This document shows, piece after piece, positions 15,466-23,457 of a DNA stretch of 26,188 bases. The number at the start of each line of letters is the position of its first letter. Within the stretch, counting starts at the first letter, position 1. This DNA is from Candidatus Troglogloeales bacterium (GTDB lineage Bacteria; Nitrospirota; Nitrospiria; SBBL01; SBBT01): the NCBI GenBank assembly GCA_005239595.1, contig SBBT01000182.1, forward strand, positions 1-26,188. Direction: 5' to 3'. Made by a program: the position numbers and the translations under genes. The notes under the pieces were generated by a model that was not told the DNA's origin, made no database searches, and was given only the letters and a program-made list of their open reading frames with translations.

Positions 15466-15710
15466 ATGACAAAGAGTTACAGGAGATCAAGAAGGAATGG
15501 TCTAAGATTGTTGATTTGTGCTCCCAAATTTCTGTCAGCTCAATTAATGTGGGGAACACCGAACGAAGAGATGCGATCTTGGGTATTAACATGTACATAA
15601 AAAAGCTTGAGATGGTTTGCAACATGAAAGAAGTGGATGGGACGCAGCGTCTTCCCCGGTATACAGCTGTGGTTTCTGCGCCAAAGATTTTGCAGCCAAG
15701 ACATGCATAA
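15462..15710 (+). CDS. Unknown 82-aa protein between murG and murC
   Basis: I do not recognise this protein. The ATG at 15462 overlaps the murG stop as ATGA and is preceded by GGAGGGAGG (15451-15459), the best ribosome site in this part of the cluster, so it looks like a real, coupled gene. The protein has a charged N-terminal helix (NDKELQEIKKEWSKIVDLCSQ), a middle with two further possible helices containing ERRDAILGINMYIKKLEMVC, and a polar tail ending in QPRHA. There is no signal peptide or membrane segment; two cysteines (about 21 and 53) are isolated. Codon use looks more A+T-rich than in murG or murC. It may be a lineage-specific division or wall factor, but nothing beyond its place shows that. 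Confidence 0.72.
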   Translation: MNDKELQEIKKEWSKIVDLCSQISVSSINVGNTERRDAILGINMYIKKLEMVCNMKEVDGTQRLPRYTAVVSAPKILQPRHA

Positions 15711-15717
15711 CGCATGT
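15701..15717 (+). repeat. Short inverted repeat at the end of the 82-aa gene
   Basis: ACATGC (15701-15706) and GCATGT (15712-15717) form a perfect 6-bp stem around ATAAC. The stem includes the stop codon of the small gene and ends eight bases before the murC ATG, where a ribosome site would be expected. It has no following T-run, so it is not a terminator; it could affect murC initiation. Confidence 0.6.
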
Positions 15718-15725
15718 AGCGGCCT

Positions 15726-17111
15726 ATGATGTTTCGGGAGGTGAGGCGTTTTCATTTTGTGGGAATTGGCGGGGCGGGTATGAGCGGGATTGCGGAAATA
15801 TTGCTGAACATGGGATATCAGGTCAGCGGATCGGATCTGGCCCTGTCCGAGAATACCGATCGGCTCGCTTCGATGGGGGCGGCCATTTACGAGGGGCATC
15901 ATGCGGGACATATCGAGGGGGCGGAGGCGCTGGTGGTCTCCTCCGCCATCTCGATGGACAACGTGGAGGTGTCAGCGGCCCGTGAAAAGCAAATCCCCGT
16001 GCTGGCGCGCGCGGAGATGCTGGCTGAATTGATGCATCTTCGATATGGAATTGCCGTGGCGGGGGCCCATGGAAAAACGACGACCACGACCATGATTGCG
16101 ACGATTCTGGCGGAAGGGGGGCTCGACCCGACCGCGATTATTGGTGGAAAGGTGAATCGCTTTGGAAGCCACGCAAGATGCGGCGAGGGGGAGGTTATTG
16201 TCGCTGAAGCCGATGAAAGCGACGGCTCCTTTCTACGATTGTCTCCCGCCCTGGTGGTGGTGACAAATATTGATCGCGAACACCTGGATTATTATAAAAC
16301 CCTTGAGTCGATCGAGGCGGCATTTCTCGGTTTTATCAACAAGATTCCGCTGGACGGCCTGGCTGTCCTTTATGGAGATCAGCGGCCCATCCTGGAGATG
16401 ATCCCGCGCATCAATAGACCGATCCTGACGTACGGCTTTACGTCCGTATGCGACCTGGTTGCGGAGGGGATGACCTATCAGCCGTGGAAAACCACCTTTC
16501 GCGTCTCCTATCGGGGCGAACCGCTGGGCGCCTTCGAAATTCCTATCCCGGGAGAGCATAATATTTTAAACGCCCTGGCGGCCATTGGTGTCGGTTTGAC
16601 GCTGGCGATCCCTGTCGCGGTGATGTATGAAGGGCTGAAAGGGTATCGCGGGGTCGAGCGGCGTTTTCACCTGTTAGGCGAGAAGAAGGGTGTTTTAGTC
16701 ATTGATGATTATGGACACCATCCCACCGAGATCCAGGCGACCATTTCCGCGGCGAAGCAGGCTTTTGGCTGTCCCGTTCTTGTCGTTTTTCAGCCGCATC
16801 GGTTTACACGGACACGCGATTGTCTGCATGAACTGGCCGCTTCGTTTGACAAGGCCGACCACCTGATTTTGACCGACATCTATCCTGCGGGCGAGGTCCC
16901 CATCCCTGGGATGGATGGTGAGCGGCTTTATCGGGAGGTGTTGGCCCATCGCCACCCGCATGCCCTCTATCTTCGGAATCGGGCCGAGATTGTCTCCGCT
17001 CTTTGGGCGATGGCCCGTCCGGGAATGATGGTGATCACGCTGGGGGCCGGAGATGTCTGGAAAGTGGGCCGCGACTTTTTATCTGCCGCGTTAGGTAGGA
17101 GGGAGGGATGA
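15726..17111 (+). CDS. murC: UDP-MurNAc:L-alanine ligase MurC
   Basis: MurC adds the first amino acid, L-alanine, to UDP-MurNAc. The 461-aa protein starts with FHFVGIGGAGMSGIAEILL (9-27), then SSAI near 73, the ATP loop AGAHGKTTTTTMIA near 112, EADESDGSFL near 159, TNIDREHLDYY near 178, and DDYGHHPTEI plus QPHRFTRT in the C-terminal domain, all typical of MurC. Two adjacent ATG codons (15726, 15729) could start it. No convincing Shine-Dalgarno sequence precedes them, unlike most genes here. The stop overlaps the murB ATG (ATGA). Confidence 0.96.
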   Translation: MMFREVRRFHFVGIGGAGMSGIAEILLNMGYQVSGSDLALSENTDRLASMGAAIYEGHHAGHIEGAEALVVSSAISMDNVEVSAAREKQIPVLARAEMLAELMHLRYGIAVAGAHGKTTTTTMIATILAEGGLDPTAIIGGKVNRFGSHARCGEGEVIVAEADESDGSFLRLSPALVVVTNIDREHLDYYKTLESIEAAFLGFINKIPLDGLAVLYGDQRPILEMIPRINRPILTYGFTSVCDLVAEGMTYQPWKTTFRVSYRGEPLGAFEIPIPGEHNILNALAAIGVGLTLAIPVAVMYEGLKGYRGVERRFHLLGEKKGVLVIDDYGHHPTEIQATISAAKQAFGCPVLVVFQPHRFTRTRDCLHELAASFDKADHLILTDIYPAGEVPIPGMDGERLYREVLAHRHPHALYLRNRAEIVSALWAMARPGMMVITLGAGDVWKVGRDFLSAALGRREG

Positions 17112-18028
17112 TTTCCATGATGGCGCAGGCGCCGGTTTCATATCGGAAGGCGTTGGAAGGATGTTCTTGTGAAATTCAATATGATGTTTCTATTGCCCCC
17201 TATACCTCATTAAAGATTGGAGGGCCAGCCGATGTGATGGCCTTCCCGAAGACCGTTACCGAGGTGGTTGCCGTCATGAAACGGGTTTCGCAGCATCAAC
17301 TCCCGTTTTTTGTTTTAGGCGGCGGAAGCAATGTGTTGGTTCTGGATGGAGGGATTGAAGGGGTGGTCATCCAGCTCGATCGTTTGAATCGCATTACCCG
17401 GGTGGATACGCGCCTGTTGTTTGCCGAGGCGGGGGTGTCGTATCCGAAGCTTTCAACCCATGCGATGGGATGCGGTTTGTCGGGCCTGGAATTTGCCGCG
17501 GGAATTCCGGGGACGGTCGGCGGGGCCGTGGCGATGAACGCCGGTATACCCGGAGAAGAGACCTGGGAGGTGTTAAAGGAGATTGCCTTTGTCGACGATA
17601 AGGGCGAGTTTGAAGTCATCCCTGCTGAGTATGTCCGTCATGGATACCGGAGCGCGGCCCTTCCGAAGGGAGTGGTTGTTTCTGCCTGTTTTTCCCTTTC
17701 CCAGGCGCCTGTTGAGCAGATCGAAGAGACGATAAAAGGGCTGATGAAACGCCGAAGGGAGACGCAGCCCTTGTCTTTTCCGAATGTCGGCTCGATTTTT
17801 AAGAATCCGGCAGGGGCATATACGGGAAGGTTGGTCGAAGAGGTCGGCCTGAAGGGATACAGCGTCGGGGGCGCGCAGATTTCGGATCGCCATGGGAACT
17901 TTATTATCAATCGCGACAATGCCTTGGCCAGGGATGTGCTCGATTTAATCAAAAAAGTGGTGCACAAAGTGAGGCAGGAGAGGGGCGTGAAACTGGAACT
18001 GGAGGTTCGGATTGTCGGTAGGGAATAG
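17108..18028 (+). CDS. murB: UDP-N-acetylenolpyruvoylglucosamine reductase MurB
   Basis: MurB is the FAD enzyme that reduces UDP-GlcNAc-enolpyruvate to UDP-MurNAc with NADPH. The 306-aa protein has the FAD-binding blocks YTSLKIGGPADVMAFP near 34, VLGGGSNVLVLDGG near 68 and GLEFAAGIPGTVGGAVAMNAG near 123. The catalytic serine is in SFPNVGSIFKNP near 225 and the catalytic glutamate is in the C-terminal LELEVRIVG. The moderate length and YRSA segment fit the shorter (type II-like) MurB rather than the long E. coli form. GGAGGGAGGG lies within the end of murC just before the ATG. Confidence 0.96.
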   Translation: MISMMAQAPVSYRKALEGCSCEIQYDVSIAPYTSLKIGGPADVMAFPKTVTEVVAVMKRVSQHQLPFFVLGGGSNVLVLDGGIEGVVIQLDRLNRITRVDTRLLFAEAGVSYPKLSTHAMGCGLSGLEFAAGIPGTVGGAVAMNAGIPGEETWEVLKEIAFVDDKGEFEVIPAEYVRHGYRSAALPKGVVVSACFSLSQAPVEQIEETIKGLMKRRRETQPLSFPNVGSIFKNPAGAYTGRLVEEVGLKGYSVGGAQISDRHGNFIINRDNALARDVLDLIKKVVHKVRQERGVKLELEVRIVGRE

Positions 18029-18031
18029 CGT

Positions 18032-18957
18032 GTGGCCATAAATCGGTTTATCGGGAAGACGATCGGGGTGTTGATGGGGGGAATGTCGTCGGAGCGGGAG
18101 ATATCCTTAAAGAGTGGGCGCGCGGTCGCCGCATCCCTGACACGCCTCGGTTATCATACGCGCGCGATTGATGCCGATACCGAGATAGCCTTCACGCTGC
18201 GCAAAGAAGGGATCGGGGTCGCCTTTATCGCGCTGCATGGGCGTTATGGAGAAGATGGAATCATTCAGGGACTCCTTGAATGGATGAAAATCCCCTATAC
18301 CGGCTCGGGTGTCCTGGCAAGCGCGTTAGGGATGGATAAGGTCGCATCGCGCGGCGTTTTCCGCTCCCACGGCCTGCCGGTCCCCCCTGGCTGGTCCTTT
18401 CGGAAAAAGAGACGTTTCGGACGGATGACCTCCCGTTTGGTTTTCCGGCTGTTGTGAAGCCCGCATCGGAAGGCTCCAGCGTCGGCGTGACAATCGTCAA
18501 CGAGGCGGAGGGGATGGCGTCGGCGTTGAAGGAGGCCTTCCGTTACGGTCCCCGGGTGATTCTGGAAAAGTACATTCGGGGGAGGGAAATCCATGTCGGT
18601 ATCCTGGGGGATGCCCCGCTTGGGGCGATTGAAATCCGTCCCAAGACGGCATTTTATGATTATACGGCAAAGTATGTCCCGGGAATGTCGGAGCATCTCT
18701 TTCCCGCGCCGCTTCCCCCGGCGGTCTATCAAGCGGTATCGCAGTTGGCCTATCAGGCACATTGCCTCTTGGGGTGCGTTGGTGTCAGCAGAGTGGATCT
18801 CTTGCTGGACGATGAAATGCATCCCTATGTCCTGGAAGTCAACACGTTGCCCGGCATGATGGAGACCAGCCTCCTGCCGGAGATGGCCCGTGGAATCGGC
18901 ATCGATTTTGACGCCTTGGTAGAAAAGATTTTAGAAACCGCATCGCTGGCAAAGTAG
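18032..18957 (+). CDS. ddl: D-alanine:D-alanine ligase Ddl, interrupted by a one-base frameshift
   Basis: Ddl joins two D-alanines for MurF. The N-terminal part (GTG at 18032; VLMGGMSSEREISLKSG near 13, ALHGRYGEDGIIQGLLE near 68, YTGSGVLASALGMDK near 89) and the C-terminal part (VVKPASEGSSVGV, ILEKYIRGREIHVGIL, DYTAKY, SRVDLLLDD, EVNTLPGM) are both clearly Ddl but lie in different frames. The switch falls at a run of six C (18382-18387). Adding one base there gives GLPVPPWLVLSEKETF continuing into VVKPASEG, exactly the expected family sequence, and a protein of 308 residues, the normal length. As written, the first frame stops at 18457. All catalytic segments are otherwise intact and the enzyme is normally essential, so a sequencing or assembly error in the C-run is more likely than true gene loss. 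Confidence 0.92.
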
Positions 18958-18986
18958 GCATGCTTTTGAAGTTGAGGATATTGTAG

Positions 18987-19394
18987 ATGCCGGAGATGGC
19001 CATACAGGCAGCAGCCGCTTCCACAGAGGGCCTCTCTATCCATATAGGGAGGAAGATGTCTTTAGGCCCTTTTGAAAAGAGGATCGAGACGGCAGGTCGC
19101 GTAAAGGAGAAAACCAGGACTGCTGGAAGCGGTCAGAAGACGCCTCTGTCTGCCGCCTTGAAAGAGGGCGCGCTCCGTGAAGTGGCCCAGGCCGCGGCCT
19201 CTCTTGAACTGACCATTCCGGAAGTTAATCCGGATCTCAAAGTGAAGATCGATCATGATGCAGACATGCTGATTCTTCAGATCATCGAGGGGGAGACCGG
19301 TGATCTCATTCGTCAGATTCCGCCGCAGGAGATTGTGAAACTTGCGGCACGGATCAATAAGGTGCTTGGAGCGATTTTTGATAAAAAGGGATAA
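18987..19394 (+). CDS. flaG: FlaG-family protein
   Basis: The C-terminal half (about residues 80-134) has the FlaG family pattern: LKVKIDHDADMLILQIIEGETG, then DLIRQIPPQEIVKLAARI and a final LGAIFDKKG. FlaG proteins are usually encoded beside flagellin and filament cap (fliD) genes and influence flagellar filament length. The N-terminal half is variable, low in order and basic, as is common in this family. The 135-aa gene lies 29 bp after ddl and 10 bp before ftsQ, with GAGGA ten bases before its ATG, so it is transcribed with the division genes. That location is unusual. No flagellar gene is visible, so its role here is open: it could link filament assembly to division, or be a passenger. 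Family call good, function uncertain. Confidence 0.8.
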   Translation: MPEMAIQAAAASTEGLSIHIGRKMSLGPFEKRIETAGRVKEKTRTAGSGQKTPLSAALKEGALREVAQAAASLELTIPEVNPDLKVKIDHDADMLILQIIEGETGDLIRQIPPQEIVKLAARINKVLGAIFDKKG

Positions 19395-19404
19395 ACAGAT
19401 CCTC

Positions 19405-20154
19405 GTGAAGAAAAACAGGAAAAGGAAGGTTTCCCAGATTTTTGGGCGTATCAAAATGCTTGCGCTGGTGATGACGGTGGTGATGGGGCTGTCCGGTCTC
19501 TATGTCGGGGTGCGACAGCTTATAGATGCCCCCTATTTTAAGATCAAGGATGTCCGGTGGTTTGGCCTGAAACGTCTTGAGGCGTCGGCGTTAAATCGGC
19601 AGTTTCATTGGGTGGTTGGAGAGAGCCTTTTTAGAGCTGACCTCTCCCGGATTCACGGGGCGGTGTTATCGAATGCGTGGGTCAAAGAGGCGACAGTTCG
19701 GAAAGATTTTCCAGATCGCCTGACGGTGATGCTAACCGAGCGAGAAGCGGCGGTTGTTGAAGTCCATGGGTCCGACAAGATGCGCCTTTTGGATAGTGAA
19801 GGGACGGTTTTGGAAGAGAAGGAAGACTATCCCCCAGGTCTCCCCCGGGTGATCCGTTTTGACCAGCAATCGTACGTCAGGGGGCTTTCCTTGATGGCCC
19901 TGGCCGCAAGCCAGCCTTCGTATCTGGTCGATCTTTCAAATCCCCGCGATCTGTTGGTGCGTCTGCCGGAAGGGGTGCTTCATTTTGGAGACAGAGATTT
20001 CATAAATCGGTGGAACCGTTTCAAGAGGGTGGAAGGGGACCTTAAACGGCGTGGGTTGTCCCGTTGGGAAATAGATCTCCGTTTTTCGGATAAAGTGGTT
20101 GTAAAACCGGGGGTGGCCCGTTTAAAGAGCGGTGAGGCGTTGTTTCACTTTTAG
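19405..20154 (+). CDS. ftsQ: Cell division protein FtsQ
   Basis: FtsQ is the bitopic divisome scaffold that binds FtsL and FtsB. From the GTG at 19405 it has 249 residues: a basic cytoplasmic start (KKNRKRK), a membrane segment at about 17-37, a POTRA domain beginning YFKIKDVRWFGLKRLE and including AWVKEATVRKDFPDRLTVMLTEREA (about 45-117), then the beta domain to the end. The frame is open upstream to 19342 inside flaG, but that extension overlaps another gene and puts extra residues before the basic start; the GTG is preferred. AAGGGA lies about 14 bases upstream. Identity is low as usual for FtsQ, but the architecture and position before ftsA are decisive. Confidence 0.92.
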   Translation: MKKNRKRKVSQIFGRIKMLALVMTVVMGLSGLYVGVRQLIDAPYFKIKDVRWFGLKRLEASALNRQFHWVVGESLFRADLSRIHGAVLSNAWVKEATVRKDFPDRLTVMLTEREAAVVEVHGSDKMRLLDSEGTVLEEKEDYPPGLPRVIRFDQQSYVRGLSLMALAASQPSYLVDLSNPRDLLVRLPEGVLHFGDRDFINRWNRFKRVEGDLKRRGLSRWEIDLRFSDKVVVKPGVARLKSGEALFHF

Positions 20155-20166
20155 GAGGAGGAGATT

Positions 20167-21393
20167 TTGGCAAGTCGGGAAGACATTTGGATCGGTTTAG
20201 ACGTTGGGACGACCAAGATCAGCGCGATTGTGGGTGAGGTGGACAAAAACAGAGGGATCGACATCGTCGGCATTGGGACGGCCCCCTCTAAGGGGCTTAA
20301 AAAGGGGATGGTGATCAACATTGAAAGCACGGTTGCATCGATTAAGCAGGCGGTGGAAGAGGCGGAGCGGATGGCCGATGTGGAGATACGCTCTGTCTAT
20401 ACGGGGATTGCGGGAGGGCATATCAAGGGGATCAACAGCCGGGGCGTGATTGCCGTGAAAGATCGCGAGGTCAGACGGGCAGATGTGGAGCGGGTGATTG
20501 AGGCGGCCAAGGCGGTGGCCATTCCGCTTGATCGCGAGGTGCTCCATGTCCTTCCCCAGGAATTTATTGTGGATAGCCAGGACGGGGTTAAAGACCCGCT
20601 CGGGATGTCCGGGGTTCGTCTGGAGTCGGATGTCCATATTATTACCGGCGCGGCGACCTCCTCCCAGAATATCGTCAAGTGTGTCAATCAAAGCGGATTG
20701 GAGGTGCTGGGCCTCATCCTCCAGCCGCTCGCTTCCAGCGAGGCGGTCTTGACGTCGGATGAGAAAGAGTTGGGCGTGGCGGTCGTGGATATCGGAGGGG
20801 GAACGACCGATGTCGCCATTTTTGTGGAAGGGGCGATCCGCCACACCGCCATCCTTGCGATGGGGGGGAGCCATTTTACCAATGATATTGCGATCGGACT
20901 CCGCACCCCGCCTGCCGACGCGGAGAAACTAAAAATCACTTACGGTTGCGCCTCCACCGATATGGTGAAGGGAAACGAGATGATGGAGGTTCCGAGCGTC
21001 GGGGGACGGCCCCCGCGATCACTCTCCCGCCAACTTCTGGCCGGCATTATCAAGCCGCGTGCCGAGGAGATTTTCGCGTTGGTGGCCCGCGAGATTGAAA
21101 AGATGGATTATGGGGACAAGGTGGCCTCCGGCGTGGTGATCACCGGCGGTTGTTCCCGGATGGAGGGGATGGTGGAGACGGCAGAATCGGTACTGGGGCT
21201 TCCGGTGCGGCGGGGCAATCCTTTTGGGGTGGGCGGATTGGTGGACATTGTCAGCAACCCGATGCATGCCACCGGTGTTGGGCTTATTTTATATGCGTAT
21301 CGGAATTATGAACAGGCCGATTTAAACGGTAAAGGGACAATTGCCCATCGTGTTAAAAACCAGATGAAAAACTGGGTGAAGGCGTTTTTCTAG
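20167..21393 (+). CDS. ftsA: Cell division protein FtsA
   Basis: FtsA is the actin-like ATPase that tethers FtsZ to the membrane. The 408-aa protein has phosphate loop 1 IGLDVGTTKISAIVGEV at 9-25, the FtsA-specific 1C domain with VEEAERMADVEIRSVYTGIAGGHI near 60-83, phosphate loop 2 VAVVDIGGGTTDVAIF near 205, and GVVITGGCSRMEG near 323. The C-terminal KNQMKNWVKAFF is the expected amphipathic membrane-targeting helix. The start is TTG at 20167, supported by the strong ribosome site GGAGGAGGAG directly upstream, in the usual order ftsQ-ftsA-ftsZ. Confidence 0.96.
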   Translation: MASREDIWIGLDVGTTKISAIVGEVDKNRGIDIVGIGTAPSKGLKKGMVINIESTVASIKQAVEEAERMADVEIRSVYTGIAGGHIKGINSRGVIAVKDREVRRADVERVIEAAKAVAIPLDREVLHVLPQEFIVDSQDGVKDPLGMSGVRLESDVHIITGAATSSQNIVKCVNQSGLEVLGLILQPLASSEAVLTSDEKELGVAVVDIGGGTTDVAIFVEGAIRHTAILAMGGSHFTNDIAIGLRTPPADAEKLKITYGCASTDMVKGNEMMEVPSVGGRPPRSLSRQLLAGIIKPRAEEIFALVAREIEKMDYGDKVASGVVITGGCSRMEGMVETAESVLGLPVRRGNPFGVGGLVDIVSNPMHATGVGLILYAYRNYEQADLNGKGTIAHRVKNQMKNWVKAFF

Positions 21394-21434
21394 GATGGAA
21401 ACATGCATCGTATCTCATTGACGAGGAGGCAGTT

Positions 21435-22592
21435 ATGTACGATAAAAGTTGTATTGATCCATGTTTTACCTTTGATGATGAGGAACTGACGTCGCCTGCC
21501 AGGCTGATGGTGATTGGGGTGGGCGGCGGTGGCTGTAACGCGGTCAATAGCATGGTTGATTACGGATTAGACGGCGTCGAATTTGTCGCCGCCAACACCG
21601 ACCTCCAAGTGCTCAACGCGAACAAGGCGCCGCACAAAATTCAGCTTGGGGCGAAGCTGACCAGGGGACTGGGGGCTGGAGGAAGACCGCAGGTGGGAAG
21701 GGAGTCGGCCTTGGAGGCTGCCGAGCAAATCCAGGGGGTTTTGACAGGGGCCGACATGGTTTTCGTAACCACGGGGATGGGGGGTGGAACCGGGACAGGC
21801 GGTGCCCCTGTGATTGCCAATCTTTTAAAAGAGATGGGGATATTAACGGTGGGAGTGGTCACCAAGCCCTTTTCATTTGAAGGGCCGGCAAGGATGCGTC
21901 AGGCCGAAGAAGGAATCAGAGAGCTCAAGAAGGCCTGCCATACGATTATTGTGATCCCTAACCAGCGGCTCTTAAGTGTTGTCGAAAAAAGGATGCCGGT
22001 TGGCGCATCGTTTAAGCTGGTAGATGACATTCTAAGACAGGCGGTCCAGGGAATCTCGGATATCATTAATCACCCGGGGATTATCAACCGTGATTTTGCC
22101 GATGTCCGGACCGTGATGTCGTATACCGGCCGCGCTGTGATGGGAATGGGCACCTCAAAAGGAAGCAATCGGGCCGTGGAGGCCGCACAGAAGGCGATCT
22201 CAAGCCCGCTGCTGGAAGATAGCTCTATCGAAGGGGCGCGCGGCGTTTTAGTGAATATCACTGGAGGTTCCGATCTCGCCCTCGAGGAATTTCAAGAGGC
22301 GGTCTCCCTTATCCAGAAAAATGTGGATGCCGACGCGGAAGTTTTTCCCGGCATGGTTGAAAGACCGGAGATGGCGGAAGAGATCAAGGTAACCGTTATT
22401 GCGACCGGTTTTCCGGATGAGAAAGTCCCCGACAAGAAAGAAGAGGCAACCTTTCTTAAAAAGGTGGGTCCGATCTATCTTGCAAAGAGAGGCTATCCGG
22501 TAAAGGTCCGTAGCAGTATGCCAAAAGAGGTGATCCAAAATCAGGATGATTTTTGGAATATACCGGCGTTCATTAGAAACCAGGCTGATTAG
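21435..22592 (+). CDS. ftsZ: Cell division GTPase FtsZ
   Basis: FtsZ is the tubulin homologue that forms the division ring. The 385-aa protein has VIGVGGGGCNAVNSM near 25, the tubulin signature GGGTGTG at 116-122 within TGMGGGTGTGGAPVIA, and the T7 loop region NRDFADVRTVM near 217. The C-terminal peptide WNIPAFIRNQAD is the conserved segment that binds FtsA and other partners. The linker between the core and this peptide is short. A good ribosome site (GAGGAGG) precedes the ATG. A 62-bp gap separates it from pgeF, with no terminator. Confidence 0.98.
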   Translation: MYDKSCIDPCFTFDDEELTSPARLMVIGVGGGGCNAVNSMVDYGLDGVEFVAANTDLQVLNANKAPHKIQLGAKLTRGLGAGGRPQVGRESALEAAEQIQGVLTGADMVFVTTGMGGGTGTGGAPVIANLLKEMGILTVGVVTKPFSFEGPARMRQAEEGIRELKKACHTIIVIPNQRLLSVVEKRMPVGASFKLVDDILRQAVQGISDIINHPGIINRDFADVRTVMSYTGRAVMGMGTSKGSNRAVEAAQKAISSPLLEDSSIEGARGVLVNITGGSDLALEEFQEAVSLIQKNVDADAEVFPGMVERPEMAEEIKVTVIATGFPDEKVPDKKEEATFLKKVGPIYLAKRGYPVKVRSSMPKEVIQNQDDFWNIPAFIRNQAD

Positions 22593-22654
22593 GTTTATGA
22601 AATTCCATACAGGGGAAAAGATTTTCTGCGGTGATGCTGCGTTAGGAGGGACGA

Positions 22655-23401
22655 ATGGAGGAAGAAGGTACTGTGGCGCTTCAGAATAGGGCGCCTATTG
22701 ATTTAGCGCTGCTGAGGCGCCCGGGGGTCTTTCATTTTTTTGGGACAAAGGAACTGACAGACACGGCCTCTCTTTTCCAAAAACTAACGAGGCCGAAGGC
22801 GTCCATCACGGTCCGCCAGGTCCATGGAGATCAGGTTTGCCGGATTACGGATGACGTGCTTCCTAGTCTTTCCGATGGCCACGTTCCCGGTGCGTCGATG
22901 ACTGGCGATGCCTTGATGACGGACCGGCCTGATGTCCTGATCATGGTGTCGACCGCCGATTGTGTCCCGGTCCTTCTTTTTGATCCTGTGGCAGGCGTGG
23001 TTGCCGCGGTGCACGCAGGATGGCGCGGAACCCTTTTGAATATCTGTTCGAAGGTCGTTCGGGAGATGGGATTCCATTATGGCACGGAGCCGAAAAACCT
23101 GATAGCGGGAATCGGTCCTTCCATCGGACCTTGCTGCTACCAGGTGGAAGAGGATGTTTTTGGAGAGGTGGTCCGGTCGTATCCGTACGGACATGAGGTG
23201 GTTGTGCAACAGGATAATGGCAAGGCGATGCTTCACCTCGGATGGCTCAACCGTTTTCAACTGGAAGAGGTCGGCCTTCTTCCGGAGAATATTGCAGCCG
23301 CCGGACGTTGCACCTTCTGTAGCCCGGACGATTTTTATTCCTATCGTCGGGATAAGAAAAAAGTTGGGGGTATGTTAAACGGGATCATGCTTGTTTCATA
23401 A
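22655..23401 (+). CDS. pgeF: Peptidoglycan editing factor / purine nucleoside phosphorylase PgeF (YfiH, LACC1 family)
   Basis: The 248-aa protein belongs to the YfiH/LACC1 family, whose members act on purine nucleosides; E. coli PgeF is also reported to keep L-Ser out of the muropeptide made by MurC. Motifs are VRQVHGDQV near 48, TADCVPVLLFDP near 105, AVHAGWRGT near 120, the metal-binding cysteine in IGPCCYQVEEDV, and SYRRD near the end. The position directly after ftsZ is common in many phyla and fits the quality-control role in wall synthesis. The ATG at 22655 follows GGAGGG at good distance. Confidence 0.93.
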   Translation: MEEEGTVALQNRAPIDLALLRRPGVFHFFGTKELTDTASLFQKLTRPKASITVRQVHGDQVCRITDDVLPSLSDGHVPGASMTGDALMTDRPDVLIMVSTADCVPVLLFDPVAGVVAAVHAGWRGTLLNICSKVVREMGFHYGTEPKNLIAGIGPSIGPCCYQVEEDVFGEVVRSYPYGHEVVVQQDNGKAMLHLGWLNRFQLEEVGLLPENIAAAGRCTFCSPDDFYSYRRDKKKVGGMLNGIMLVS

Positions 23402-23457
23402 CAGTCCGTTTGGGAGAGTCGATCATCGGATGTCTTTACAAGAACAGGATGGGCTAA

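Noticed and set aside
21742..21770. TTGACA inside ftsZ as a possible internal promoter
   Set aside because: There is no acceptable -10 sequence at 16-18 bases, and the hexamer is explained by the ftsZ codons.
22597..22689. Possible 30-aa ORF between ftsZ and pgeF
   Set aside because: It overlaps the pgeF start, has no ribosome site of its own and shows no recognisable sequence.
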